Positions 34,082 through 46,799 of a stretch of DNA of 64,000 nt are shown one piece after another; the stretch's first letter is position 1, and every line of letters begins with the position of its first letter. The position numbers and the translations under genes were made by a program. Source of the stretch: Akebia trifoliata (lineage: Eukaryota > Streptophyta > Magnoliopsida > Ranunculales > Lardizabalaceae). The stretch is from positions 9,534,967 to 9,598,966 of the forward strand of contig CM030706.1 of assembly GCA_017979445.1 (NCBI GenBank), read 5' to 3'. The notes beneath the pieces are model-generated. The model did no database searches and was not told the origin of the DNA. It saw nothing but the letters and a program-made list of their open reading frames with translations.

Positions 34082-34315
34082 CTTCTCTCGTCTCTCTCAA
34101 TCAGATCTTTCTCGTCTCTCTCTGTCTCTCAGATCTCTCTCGTCTCTCAGATCTTTCTCGTCTCTCTCTCGTCTCTCGGATCTCTCTCGTCTCTCAGATA
34201 TTTCTCGTCTCTCTGTCTCTCAGATCTCTCTCGTTTCTCTCGCGTCTGTCTCTCTCTCTTAGATCTCTGTTGTCTCTCTTGCCAGATCTCTCTCTCGTCA
34301 GATCCTTCTATTATT
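34082..34315 (+). repeat. CT-rich repeat in Harbinger 1 leader
   Basis: Variants of tctctcgtctctcagatc recur about every 17-25 bp. The antisense open frame over it is a repeat artefact. Confidence 0.85.
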
Positions 34316-34739
34316 TCTAGTCTCTCTTCATCAATCCAACACAGAGGAAGAAATATCAAGATTGCAGTTCGTGTTTCTTTTGTGATTGGAAATCTTAAAG
34401 GGTGTTGTTGGAGAAGCCAAAGGTGAGTTGGTTTCTCTTCTTTTACTCTGTCTGGTTTGTGTTTTAGAAGATTCATCAAGAGAAACTATCTGGGGTTTTT
34501 GGATTATTTTTTTGTTTTTTTTTTATTTGGAGTGTATATGGGTCTTATTTGTGCACAAAAGAGATGGAGAAAATGGAATATGAGCTGATTTTAGCATATG
34601 GATAAATACTTATAGTCTTGAAATAGAACCTAAAACTATAAACCCATACTCATCTTCTTGTTTTCTGTATTTCTGTATTTCTGTTACACTTAAGAACAAA
34701 GGTAAGTAGGTGAGGGGGACTTGTTACACCCTTATATGT

Positions 34740-34782
34740 GTGTGTGTGGGTGTGAGAGAGAGAGGGAGAGAGAGAGAGAGAA
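34740..34782 (+). repeat. GT then GA microsatellite
   Basis: tgtgtgtgtg is followed by a long gagaga stretch. Confidence 0.8.
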
Positions 34783-35049
34783 TCCATTACCATGTATTGG
34801 ATGTGTATGATGGATGGGGCATTGGAGAGGGAGAAAGAGACTTATGGGAAGAAAAAATTAATAATGTGACTGAGACGTTTTTGGTTTAAGTTGTACTCAA
34901 AGTTAATATAGAAGAGGAGAATAACAAAAACAAATCTCATGTTTTATGTTCTTTTGAATTTTGAGTTAGCTTTTGTTATTTAAAAAAAAAAAAAAAGATT
35001 ATGACTTCTCTTATTTTTTTGTTTGGTTGCATTGTATAATTGTGTAAGT

Positions 35050-35515
35050 GTTAATTTATCGATTGGAGTGTATATGGGGCTCACCTTGTGTTTGTGAAAA
35101 TGCCCATCAAGGAATCTAGAGAAGTAGTTAAAACCTAAAAGTGTTTGAAGAGAAACAGAGGAAACCGGTGACAGAGCAGCCTCGTTGCTATTGTTGAAAT
35201 ATTGTTGTAGGTTCTGAAATATTTTAAATGAAGAGAAATTGAGCAAAGAAGCCATTGTTTGCAGTCTATTAGCTAGCTTGAGACGTTTTTTTTTTTTAAA
35301 TCATTATTTATAAATCTCTTATTTGGAGTGTATATGGGTCTTGTTTGGTGTTTGTGAAAATACCCATCAAGGAATCTAGAGAAACATCTAAACGATCCTC
35401 TAGAGAAACATAGGAAAACCAGTCACAGAACAACGCCATTCTTGTTTGTTGTTGTTGTTCGCATATTTGTCGAGGTTCTGCAAATGAAGAGAATTTGGGC
35501 TAGGAAGCATTCTTA
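35050..35515. repeat. Direct duplication inside Harbinger 1
   Basis: A segment starting ggagtgtatatggg at about 35,063 recurs at about 35,321, with shared ccatcaaggaatctagagaa and aaatgaagaga parts. A third, shorter copy starts at about 34,528. Spacing is about 258 bp between the two longer copies. Confidence 0.75.
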
Positions 35516-36666
35516 GAAATTAAAATTATGTTTCCTTGATATTCTAAATGAAGAGAAATTGGATTAAGAATCATGGCTAAGACAATGTGTTCATTTTTTT
35601 TTTTTTTTTCTATTTAGAAATGTAAAACATACGAGAGTATATTTTTCCTTAGATTGATGGGCTCCAACGATTGGCCTTGGTTGGAGATTCATCCATTTGA
35701 TTAGAACAGTTTTAAACAATCCTTGATGTTTTTCCGGCTATAAGTGATTCATTCTAACTAACACAGTGCATCCAAAAAAGAAATTGAGAAATAATTATTT
35801 TATATCTCCAAACAAGCTTTCCAGTGCATGTACTAGATATAGTTGTTTTATATCTCCTAACATAGTATGATAGGGAAAAAAAGAGTTTGAAGGCAGGGTT
35901 TTGATCCCAGGTCCGTGGTATTATCACACGAGTACTTTCACAAGTGTTATATGCCCAAATTGGCAAGTTTGCTATTAGAAGTGAATTATTTAAGACATTA
36001 GCATAATATGGCGGGAGATCATTAAAAATGTAGGATTGGAGATACTAGCACAACATGACCACGTTATGTTTATCAAAAATTGGGTATAAATGTCTTTCTT
36101 TGACACACACTAGAGACTAGTATCCCTTCACCTAGAGATTAATGACATTCATAGAAGTATAAAACCCATCATTGCTACAAACAGTCAAAATCATAGCATC
36201 ATATATATTCCACAAACAACTTTCTTGGACCTTGATTGGAATATCTATCAAAATAAAGAACATAAAATCATACAAAATAATAAGGAAAATAAATCTCAGA
36301 GCCCATTAATAGTATAAGACCAACTCACAATTTATCCTCATTAGTGAACACATCTTCCCCAATCTTTTGTTAAATTGGTTTGTTTTTCTGTTTGTTTTCT
36401 CTTTGATATTTACTTTGGTTCCTAAATGGTAGACATTAGGAGATTTGTTAGTTTGAGATTTTAATGATGTTGGATGTCGCCTTGGTGTGCCTATATTTTT
36501 CTTTTTGTCTTATAAATTGTTTATTAGTTATTACTAATTACTCTTGGTGTGCCTATATTTTTGCAACCGTTCTATGAATTGTAGTTTGCATTTGTTTGAA
36601 TATAACTAGCATCGATATAGATTATTTTTATAGTTATTTATTTTAATTTTTCTATTGCGTCTAGAT

Positions 36667-37560
36667 ATGGATTCTAATGAAAGCAACCGAGCGTGTTGGC
36701 TTGATGAAAGGGTTAGAAATTTTTTTATTAATCTATGTATTGAAGAAGTTAATCGTGAAGGAAGATCAGGGGAACTCTAAAATCCCAGTCATGGAATAGA
36801 ATTATAGTTGAAATGAACAAGAAATTTTTGACTACTTTTAAGCAAATGCAACTAAAAAATCAATGGGATTATCAAAAGAAGCAATATGAAATTTGGATGC
36901 GGCTTACAACTTGCACGGGTAATGGATACAATGCAGAAACAAATACCATTCATTTGACTGATGAACGATGGGATGACTACTTGAAGGTATGTCTAAACCT
37001 ATGCTTTTATTATATATTTATAAATCTTAAGAATATTATAAGTGGACTCACTTTTAATATGCTTCTAATGTGTCTCAGAAATACCCGGAAGCAAAATTTT
37101 TTTGTCATAAGCCATTGATGTTTGCACGTGAGTTATATACATTATTTGAATGTACAATGGTCACGGGAGATACTGGATGGGGTCCACATAGAGATGGGTT
37201 ACTCGTGGATGCATCATCTCAAGTTGGAGAGGATCCACAAAATTTTGATGAGTTTGAATCATAACATTTGGACGATGAATTTTTAGGACAGTGTTCCCAA
37301 TGTATCAACTCCTTCAGAAAATGTGAATACTTCATCGTCAAAAAAACGTCGTAAAAAGAATGATCAAGATGAACTTTAAAATAATATTCAAACACTTATC
37401 GATGTTCTTGTGAAATATACAGACAATGGACCCTCGATACAAGATTGTATGAAATCTTTGAATGAAATGACGATGGTGGGGAAAGGATGACACCTTTACA
37501 ATATTGCGCTTAATGCATTTGCTAAGGGAAAAGAGTATATGACAATTTGGATGGAATTGA
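36667..37560 (+). pseudogene. Harbinger Myb/SANT-like protein (ORF1)
   Basis: In PIF/Harbinger elements this partner protein binds DNA and helps the transposase reach the nucleus and ends. The frame starts MDSNESNRACWLDERVRNFF and stops early at 36,778-36,780. A shifted frame resumes with LKNQWDYQKKQYEIW (36,813) and TCTGNGYNAETNTIHL. A 92-bp intron with GT/AG ends (36,987-37,078) is followed by KYPEAKFF. Downstream are a basic SSSKKRRKK segment and an ALNAFAKGKEY helix. The order and intron fit the family; the frameshift and stops make it dead. Confidence 0.8.
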
Positions 37561-37689
37561 CAGATCCAACACTACGGTTGTCTTGGCTTAATGCTATTAA
37601 CTTATCATAGGCTTTCAGATGTGATATCTTAGTGGTAGTTTTGTAAATTTTTTTTGTCTTTGATGGAACATTTTATTTGTTGTGTTTAT

Positions 37690-37820
37690 AACATGTTAGA
37701 GTGTTTATTTTGAATGGATTTCTTTAGATTTGAATGTTGGAACACATTTATTTTGAATGAGTTTATTTAGATTTGAATGGTGGAACACTCTTATTTTGAA
37801 TGGATATTTGATTATGAAAT
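37690..37820. repeat. Short tandem repeat between the two Harbinger genes
   Basis: The phrase ttattttgaatg-(g/a)-ttt..tttagatttgaatg-tggaacac recurs about 2.5 times with a period near 51 bp. Confidence 0.7.
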
Positions 37821-37876
37821 GTTTGATTATCATATTACTTTTTATATATATACAAATTATTTATGCAACAGTGAAT

Positions 37877-39185
37877 ATGACACTACAACAACGGAGGTTT
37901 CTAATATTATTAATATTGAAGTTCTTATTTAAACGAATTAGACGACAATCTATCACTCGAGATGCAGTCAATGTATCGCCACTTACGGGTGAACAATTTA
38001 TAAATGAACTCTTAAATGTCCTTCATCAAATTGTTACGAGTTGTTAAGAATGGAAAAAGAGTCATTCGTTAACTTTTATCGTTTATTTCAAGAACGAGGA
38101 TGGCTTGTGGATAGTAGACATGTGAAAATATCGGAGATGATTGCAATGTTTCTTATGACAATAGGTCATAATTGTTGGTATCGACTAATAAAAAATCGAT
38201 TTCAACATTCATTGCAAACAATCCACAAGTATTTCCATAAGGTTCTAATTGTTATGTTGTACTTTTTCAAAGAAATGATCATATCACCATCTTTCGATCA
38301 ACCAATGGAAGAAATTCGAACTCATCGACATCTTAGACAAATATTTAAGGTACCTAAATTTCTACCTATGATAATTTTTATTTATGTTTATATTTTTTAC
38401 CAGTAGTAATATATTTTTTTAATTAATTAACAAGGGTGCTCTTGATGGAACACTCATCCATGTTTGCATTCCATCGGATAGACAAATTCCTTATAAGGGA
38501 AGGGGAAAGGGAAGGGAAAGGTCTAAATGCTATCAAAATATAATGGTTATTTGTAACTTTGATATGATATTTACATACGTGCAAGTTGGATGGGAATGAG
38601 TGGCACATGATTCAAAGGTTTTAATGGAGATTATCCGTGATCCTACAAACAGATTTTCAATACCTCCATCTAGTATTATTAGTATTTTATATAGTTTTAT
38701 TAGTAATAAATATAGTATCTAAATATATTTCTAATTTAACGATGTATTTATTTTGATGTAGATAAATATTATTTGGTTGATGCTGCTTATACGCACACAT
38801 GAGGTTTTATGGTACCATATCGTAATATACGTTATTGGTTATCTGATTTTCGTCGTGGACGTCCTAAATATAAGGATGAAATATTCAACCATGCATATGT
38901 CAGACTGAGAAATGTAATTGAGAGGGCTTTCGGAGTTTTAAAGGCGCGGTTCCCAATTTTAAAAATGATGGCACCATATCCCTTTCCTACTTAGAGAAAT
39001 ATAGTGATTGCATGCATGGCAATTTACAATTTTCTTCATAAAATTTCGATAACTGATGAGTTTTTTCATCAATACAATGATCAAGATATTCTTCTCGAAG
39101 TAACTAATGGTGGATACTCATCTTGGCGTGGAAGAGTTGTTTGGACAATCTGAACAAACATTTATGATTACCTTACGAGATCAAA
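37877..39185 (+). pseudogene. Harbinger DDE transposase 1
   Basis: From about 37,877 the text reads MTLQQRRFLILLILK. A frameshift near 38,046 leads to KESFVNFYRLFQERGWL and ISEMIAMFLMTIGHNCWYR. An intron (38,350-38,434) precedes GALDGTLIHV, which has the first catalytic Asp. After another intron, YYLVDAAYTHT has the second Asp, then RGRPKYKDEIFNHAYVRLRN and NVIERAFGVLKARF with the Glu. All three catalytic residues remain, but a TGA at 38,800-38,802 and a stop after PYPFPT, with the frameshift, kill the gene. It would cut and rejoin element ends. Confidence 0.85.
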
Positions 39186-39715
39186 TTGCAAATCATCTTA
39201 GTAGTGCAAATATATGAAATGATGTTATTTTATTGAGTATGACAATGTTGTATTTCAAGTTTAATGGATTATGTGATAATGTTGATCTCAAAATTTTAAT
39301 GGATGTGTTGATTTTAAATTTTGGTGACTTGGATGACATTCTTATTTTTAATTTGAAAATTTTGGGATTTTATAAATACAAATTATTATTTAAAAATTGA
39401 AAAGTATTATTTGTTTTATTTAAAAATGAATTGCATTTTAATTTTATAAGAAATAATATATTTTATTATGTTTGATAAGAAATGGGCATTTGAAACATGC
39501 AAACAATGTATACTATGATTGTAAGGATAAAATAGACAATTTACCAGTTTTTAGCAACATGTAACAAACATGATTCTGCAGATTCAGTGCTTAATTTTAA
39601 TAAATTCAGTACTATTTTGACATCTAAACAAACGACTTTTTCAGTACTTAAATTCAGTGCTTATAAGTTTCAGGACTTATTTTTTTCAGTTTAACATACA
39701 ATACCTTAGTATCTG

Positions 39716-39938
39716 TTTGCATTGTCATGTTCATCGATCCTTGTTTTAGGAATAGTATATCAATTATAAAAAGTTTGCATCCCTTACGTAGTGTCTTTTT
39801 CAAATGGCTCCTGCCAGCCCATCCAAGAAAGATTTAGTAGTATTTTGAGTTTTTTAAGATTTGAATGGTGCAAATGGTCATGTTCATCAATCATGGTGTT
39901 AGGGATAGGGAAATCAATATAGAAAGTTTGCATCACTT
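39716..39938. repeat. Direct repeat between the two Harbinger elements
   Basis: gtcatgttcatc-atc at about 39,726 recurs at about 39,876. Both copies are followed by ttag-gata-g, a caat-ata motif and aaagtttgcatc. The period is about 150 bp. Confidence 0.7.
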
Positions 39939-40855
39939 GGGTTGTGTTTGATAACACTTCACAATCCCATTTATTATAGCTTTTGTAGTTAAAAATCGAT
40001 TTTGTGCCGCAATCTGTGTTTGATAGTATTTTTCGTTTGCGTTTTTTGTGGCTTTTAACCGTAGTTTTAACGAGTGGGTTACATGAGCTTTTCACAATTG
40101 TGTTTAAAAACGGTTCATATGAAATGATCGTAATACCCTTTATCAAATAAAATAATTACAAGTTAAGTTCCATGACCTAAACCAAAACTTTATATTAGTT
40201 CCTATTTTCGTTCAACCTAAAACCTAAACCAAGTCCCACCGATCGACGCCATTTACAAAGGCATCTCTGAACGATGGCAAGACTGTTTGTGTGCTCCCAG
40301 TCACTGTATGTGAAACCCTAATTAGATTCTTTCTTACAACAACAATTCAATTAGTTCTTCAATTAGTTTTCCCCTGTTTCAATTTCAGATTCGAATCTTG
40401 ATTCCTTTCTACCATTTGTTCGATTACAAGATCATTATGCTCGTCTCTGAGAGATCATGTCATTCGAGTTATTTCTTTTAACAATTCTAGAGATATTTGG
40501 GTTTTAAGATTCTCATTTCTAGGGTTTTTGCTCTAAATCTGCTTCTAGGGTCTAAAGAGTTGTCTTCTATTTCTCAAAGTGAGCATCATTGCTAATGGAA
40601 TCAACATTATAATAAATTTTTTACTATTATATTGATAGAAATTTTTGTTTTGAGTATCCTAATTCTTACCCAATGATTATGGTTGATGAAAAATCTAAAT
40701 TCTTGTGGTTTATACTTTGATTGATGGCAAAAAATCAGAAATTTGTATTTGTATAGTTCTTGATGTCTGAAATTTTCATAGGTTTTTTGGTCGATATATA
40801 TTTATTTCCATTTGTAAACATAAATGGAAGTGGTTCATTTTTTTACCATTGTCAG

Positions 40856-41440
40856 ATGGAGGATAAGAATTCAAAAGGTGCGAAAGCAAATTGGACACCC
40901 AAACAACGTGGAATTTGGGTCGAGATATGCTATGAATTAGTTAATAAGGGAAGGAAACCACATAAAGTGCTTGACAAGATTGCATATGGAATCTTAATGA
41001 AGGAATTTAAAAAAAAATTAGCGTTTACTATAATAGAGGGCAAATGAAGAACAAGTGGGATAGACAAGATTACACAAATACTGACATCTCTTATGATGTT
41101 GGGACCGGCATATTAGATGCAAGTAAAGAGTGGTGGGATGAGTGGTTAGATGTATATTTTTTGTTAATTTTTTCTTTTATTTATATTAGGAATTTTGTTT
41201 CTTTATATAATTTAGGGTTTTTATTTTTATATTGTCTAAAAGATGTAATATTCTGAACGAAGTCTCTGAAGTTTGCAATGCAATTAGATTTCATCTTTGT
41301 AGGCATACATGATATTAGTGGACGGATGTGGTCACCTGCATCTGGTGCCATGCCATCTACATTAGAAGTCTAGGAAGAGGACTTTGATGAGGATGATCTA
41401 GATGATGTCATAGAGACCCAGCCTCCGTAGTCTTAAACAC
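40856..41440 (+). pseudogene. Harbinger 2 Myb/SANT-like protein (ORF1)
   Basis: The frame starts MEDKNSKGAKANWTPKQRGI and WVEICYELVNKGRKP, the first helices of a Myb/SANT-like domain. After a frameshift near 41,020 it continues MKNKWDRQDYTNTDISYDVG and DASKEWWDEWL (41,044 on). After what may be an intron, an acidic segment EEDFDEDDLDD follows (about 41,372-41,410). The WDEWL end and acidic tail are typical of the family. Broken by the frameshift and by stops in the tail. Confidence 0.78.
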
Positions 41441-42139
41441 CTCTGGACCCGACTCCTGATGATGCCGACGAGTTGAGGATGATGCTACCCCCATTGTACC
41501 CCCACCCATAGATCCCGTTCGACGTAAAGGTGGCAATACTCTACAGTCTCAAGGTCATAGATAGAAGATGACTACTGCTATGCGACTTGGTCAGACGCTA
41601 GATAAGTTCGTAGATGTAGTTCACACCCAGACATCTGCTACTTGCAATTCCATTCTTATTAAAAAAATCAGTAATTAAGAGTCCATCGATCTTTTAGACC
41701 AACCAATAGATATAACCCCCAACAGAGGTTTTTATTGTTTTACGTTGAAGATGTTTATGAAAAACAAGCAATTCAAAGAGGCTTTTTGTGGGTTACAATT
41801 AACAATTATTTGTTTTAGGTGGTTGAAAGGCAAGATGGTTGATTTTTTAGTTGGGAAGGATTTTTAGGCCTTTTTTTTCATATTCAAGTTATTTTTAAGT
41901 TGGTTTTATGATACATTTATAAGGTGCAATATACTTTGGTTACTTTTTGAACTAATATGATGCAATATACTCTGTTTATTTTATGTTGGATGGATATTGT
42001 GATTAATATTATATATGATGATTTCTGTTATATCGTAGATATGTAATTGTGTTTTCTATATTGTGTATCATAAGTTTGTTTGTATTTAATTTAATATGAA
42101 TTTAAATACATGTCATATGAATTTACGAGGACTAATTTT

Positions 42140-43317
42140 GTGCAGGATACACTAAATGGCAATCCTATGACGTGTCATGCATTATTTAAAATGGAAAGAC
42201 ACGTCTTTTTGAATCGGTGTACTATTTTGAAGGAGCGAGGTCTACTAAAGATAGAACGATACGTTACTATTCAAGAATAAGTAGCGATGTACTTATTAAT
42301 TATATGACACATTCAATGGCAAAGAATAATTGTAAATCGCTTTGTTTACTGAATTCAAACGGTTAGCAAGTATTTCAACATAGTTCTTTTGGTTATTGAG
42401 AATTTGTCAATGTCTTTAATTGTATCTTCTAACCTCAATGAAGTCTTCCGTACATTCGTAACAATCTTCGTTTTTTTACCTTATTTTATGATAATTTCTT
42501 ATGCATATATATACATTAAAAATAGTTTTTTATTAATGTTTATAGATTAATGTATTGAAATATATATATAAGACTGTATTGGAGTGATAGACGAGGAACA
42601 CGTTAGTGCACTTATATTAATAGAAAAACAAATGTGATACGAGAATATAAGGGTCTCACACAAAATGTAATGGCAATATGTTCGTTTGACATATTCATTC
42701 ATGTGGTGGTTGATTGAGAAGAGTCGGCTAATAATTCATGTGTCTTCATTGATACATTAAATAGTCTCAGTTTAAAATTTTCATATTCTCCACCAAATTT
42801 GTATGTAAAAGTTTATTAATTATATATGTTTATTTATAATATAATTTTTTTTTAATAATAGATAGATATTATTTGGTAGATGCTGGATGCTCACTCATGG
42901 ATGATTATTTCACGTCTTATCGAGGTGTTCAATATCATCTACAAAAGTATAAGATATCATGGGCAAATGATCGAAAAGAATTATTCAACCATTTACATTC
43001 TTTATTTCGGAACGTGCTTGAGCGGACCTTTGAGATTTTGAAGGTAAAATGGTCAATATTGAAGTTGATGTGTTCATATTATTTGGACAAACAATGAAAT
43101 ATTATTGCATACATGATCTTGTACAATTTTATTCGAAAACATGTCATTGTTGATGAAGAATTTGCTTGATTCGAAGAAGAAAGATCCATTGAAGAAAAAG
43201 AGTGCATCACTGATTAGGAATATATTGTTCCCACATCAGTAGATCGTTTTTATCGACAAAGAATGAAAATGCAGAGAGATTTAATAGTTGATGCCATTTA
43301 TACTAATAATTATTGAT
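42140..43317 (+). pseudogene. Harbinger DDE transposase 2
   Basis: The N-terminal text ALFKMERHVFLNRCTILKER and GLLKIERYVTIQE matches the helix region. The first catalytic Asp lies in GVIDEEHVSALI, where the family usually has GAIDGTHI. YYLVDAGC (about 42,866) has the second Asp and RNVLERTFEILKVKWSILK the Glu. The C-terminal DRFYRQRMKMQRDLIVDAIY is retained. Many stops occur in the first half. The 42,873-43,097 part is the longest open piece. Confidence 0.8.
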
Positions 43318-43885
43318 ATATTTTCATATTATATTTATTACTTTGTATTGTAAGTGTCGATACTATTATTCGATGTTGGGATAAATATTATATTATGTTG
43401 AAGCATATTATCGAGATTTCATGCTTATTTATGATCTTTTTGTGCATGATGAATAACATTGATGACAAATTATGTGTTTACCATTTTGTTCATGTAGTCG
43501 AGTAATGACATTAGTTATATTTGATATGGTTATAATGGAGACAAATAAAAAAGAATGAAAAATATATCTTGTACGCATTTATTAGATGTATATTTTTCAT
43601 GTTTTTATTTATTTTAGTTCTACTTATTATATTAGTTATGATTATTATTTTTAAATAATGTCAGAAAATAAACGAGATGTTATGTAGATGTGTTATGTAC
43701 ATGAGATGTAATGTGGATGTTAGATTATGTATTATGCAGGTATTTTCTTTATCAGGAAAATTTCATATATCCATTTTTAAGAAGAGATATTGTCGAAATT
43801 TCGATAGAATTATAAAATTTATAAATTTCTTTAAATTAAAATAATTATTTTTATAATTTTATAATATAAATTTATTATATATATA

Positions 43886-44240
43886 GGTCCTGTTCAACAA
43901 CAAACATTTTGGCAAAACATTTTTCAAAACATGGGGTTAGAGGTTTTGGAATGGGCTGATTTTTGGTGAGGATGATCTCTACGGTGAGGGATCATCCTCA
44001 CCAAAAATCAGCCCATTCCAAAACTTTAACCCCAGTTTACAAGTTGAAAAATCGTGGACCGTCCATTTTTTGTAAACCATTTTTGATGGGGTTAGAAGTT
44101 TTGGAATGGGCTGATTTTTGGTGATGATGATCTCCTCACCATATAGATCATCCTCACCAAAAATCAGCCCATTCCAAAACTTCTAACCCATGTTTTGAAA
44201 AATGTTTTGCCAAAATGTTTGTTGCTGAACATTTCCCATG
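43886..44240. mobile_element. MITE with nested palindromes
   Basis: The outer arms (tgttcaacaacaaacatttt on the left; the same on the opposite strand on the right, with gttcagcaac) continue through gcaaaacatttttcaaaaca. Inside are two complete hairpins, each made of ttttggaatgggctgatttt-type arms closed around gatgatc/gatcatc loops. They are separated by a spacer containing tccattttttgtaaacc. Left, middle and right pieces can therefore pair in more than one way. No coding. Confidence 0.85.
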
Positions 44241-44266
44241 TATATATATATATATATATATATATT
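44241..44266. repeat. TA microsatellite
   Basis: About 12 TA dinucleotides lie at the right edge of the MITE. A shorter TA run lies at its left edge. Confidence 0.8.
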
Positions 44267-44527
44267 TAGTGTAATTATATATTTATTAGGGTATTCTAAT
44301 CATTTTTTGTGCATTCTAGGTGTATTATCAACATTAAAGGTATTCTGATCATTTTACCGAATCCAGTAATTGTATTAAATAATAATTACCAAATCCTAGT
44401 AACAACACAACACTTTTACAAGATTATTAATAAGTTTTTTAGTGTTCCTGATTTTATAATTGTTTCTGACAACTATTTTTAGTCACAGAATTTGATAACA
44501 AAAGTTGACAATGTTATCAAATGAGAC

Positions 44528-45840
44528 TTAAGTTTTTTGTCTTTAAAAAATTTGTTGTGTCATGACTTTTATTTATAAAACCATGATACATAAATCGAAA
44601 AATATATTATCTTATGTTTGAATGCAATTATATACTATATGTCATTTAAGAATAAAAAAGAACAAGTAAATCTCATAATGTTTGTATACCTAAAGCATTG
44701 TAATAATAACCAATTGATTACATTTTATTTATAATTATATAATGACCTAATAAATATGTATGCAATATCACATAATAATATATGAGGTGAGGTGTATCTC
44801 TAGTAAATGCAAGGTAACGATTGATCTCCCAATCAAAATCGGTTTGCCCAGTCGTGCAAAGTTCTATCTTGTACTGGTGTAAAATGGTACCGAAGTCTCA
44901 TTAATTCATTGATGAGAGATTCTAATATCGTTGGCCTTTTAACGTGGGTCTAGCGCCTTCACTTGTCTTGATTTTTCGGTTGGCGTGCTAACTATTATAA
45001 CATCTTTTTTTACCCAGGTTATTGTTTGACAATAGCGTCAACGACCCAACTAAACCTAATGACAGTTAACCATTCGACGACTACAGTCTATGATGGATCC
45101 ATGTCTAAACTAGTTGTGAACCTCGCGTATAATGCTTACCGGGTATGCATGCAATCTCAAATCCCTATAGTTACTTACCTCAACCTCTTTACAATCAAAA
45201 CCAAGGTTTATTAGAAAAAAGATATAACTGATACTTCTTAGATTTCATTGGGAGTGATTATCTCCAAGGCGTCTCATACCATCAGGGAGCAAGTCATACT
45301 CATCGACATCTTGGGTAATTTCTCACTTTCGAAAAAGTCATGGGATTACTTACAAGGTAGTCTCGCGGTCTTTTTTTGGCTCACCTATTATACTAAAATA
45401 ATTTAAGTATGTTTTATTTGTGAGAAATTCAAACGAAATCAGTGAGAAGTTAAATTATTGGTTTAAGAATTGCTAAATTAAAAGAAAATGAAAAACACGA
45501 AAATATTACAACTTGTTCCATGGATACCCATAAATCATCCATCAATTCCAATGTGACGTTCCATATCTAAGAACAAACTAAATAACCCCTCCATAATCAT
45601 AAACAAGGTACTATCCATATTTAAGATTGATCTTCCACCGTATCACTCTTAAACTAGACTACTAGACTACTGGATATCCATGCAACGAGTACACACTACC
45701 AAGATTCATCTGTACATACTTAGTAAATGCAAATACTTCTACATATATTTTTTGAGAATAGGGAAGGTTTTTATGTAATAAAACAGAAATATTCCATAGC
45801 AAAGACTAAGAGGTTATATGTTATAAAATAAAAACTTTTC
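44528..45840. other. Unassigned sequence
   Basis: A somewhat less AT-rich island at 44,820-45,360 has no recognisable coding content. The rest is AT-rich. Confidence 0.4.
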
Positions 45841-45960
45841 ACGACACGTGCCAATCTTTGCATTCTGAGTTTTCCCTATATATATGACATTATAAACTAA
45901 AACTTAAAAATACAAATCTAACAAGCAACACAACATCATACATTTTCCGATCAAATTAAA
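45841..45960 (+). promoter_or_regulatory. Promoter-like segment with G-box and TATA
   Basis: gacacgtgcc (a G-box core CACGTG, 45,843-45,852) is followed 35 bp on by ccctatatatatgac (about 45,884). An AC-rich leader (caagcaacacaacatcatac) comes next. Spacing fits a plant promoter, but no gene follows. It could be a relic of a gene or LTR. Confidence 0.35.
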
Positions 45961-46799
45961 ATTAAATATATTTTTTTATTAAAAACAAATGTATAAAAAA
46001 TTTAGTTGTGCATAACTTACTATTCAAGATAAATAAATTAAGAGATCAATCCCAAATCAGACAAGAATGTCCACCATCAAAGAGAATCATTACTCAAAAA
46101 AAAAAACATTAAAAAGAAAATTATTAATTTTATAAACTAAATTTGCAAAAAGAAAGGATCATGCTTGTGTTTAGAAGTATATTTCAAAAAATTAATGGTC
46201 TATTTTATTATAATATAGTTAATTTTAAAAATATGCTTGCAAAAAAAAAAAATTTGTGTTGAATTTAGGAATACCATTTTGATTTAAACTTAACTAAATC
46301 AACTTTTTAAATCAAATCATAATTGAACAAAATCTTATTTTTCTTTCCTTAAGTAACATTTTAAAAATATTTACTTATCTATTGTTGCTCAAGATATCCA
46401 AGATAACATGTCGATCCAAAATCAAATAACATGTTCAATGTCAAATCAACCATCATAAGAGATAACTATTTTGGATTATTCCAAAATAATAATAAAAAAC
46501 TTCAAAAATAGAAATTATTATTTATGATAGTAATTAATTGAAAATAAAATTTAAAAAATGTAAATTTGGGATGTATTGGACTCATCATTTTAGTATAAAA
46601 ATTTATTTATTAAATAATTTACAAAAGAAAAAATTTGGGACATTTTGGACTAAGAAGTACTATTTTTTGAAATGTTATTTAGAAATAATTTTATATTTTA
46701 TTATTTATAATCATGTTTAAGAAAAATTATAATAATTAACACACTTGTTGATGCCTATACTAATTAATTATCTTTGATGCAGAAATGATTAAATGAGAA

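Larger units (their letters stand above)
33801..39710 (+). mobile_element. PIF/Harbinger element 1, decayed
   Basis: The element carries both genes typical of the superfamily, a Myb/SANT-like gene (36,667) and a DDE transposase (37,877), in the same direction. Imperfect inverted ends are seen: ggcggtgtttgtttgc on the left and, on the opposite strand at the right, ggtattgtatgtt. Sub-terminal cagtgctta/cagcactt words lie at both sides. The 3-bp target duplicate cannot be confirmed. About 2.5 kb of noncoding DNA precedes the first gene and includes CT-rich repeats. Confidence 0.75.
39939..44527 (+). mobile_element. PIF/Harbinger element 2, decayed, with nested MITE
   Basis: The left end gggttgtgtttgataacact and, on the opposite strand, the right end gtctcatttgataacatt form an inverted pair. 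Inside are a SANT-like gene (40,856) and a transposase (about 42,140-43,317) in the same order as element 1, but with clearly different protein text. It inserted next to, or became adjacent to, element 1. The MITE at 43,886-44,240 is a later insertion. Confidence 0.75.

Noticed and set aside
34147..34479. 110-codon antisense open frame rich in Arg/Glu
   Set aside because: It is the reverse strand of the CT-rich repeat; the charged composition comes from the repeat.
44820..45360. Gene in the less AT-rich island
   Set aside because: Only a 62-codon frame with no recognisable motif, and no consistent splice structure.
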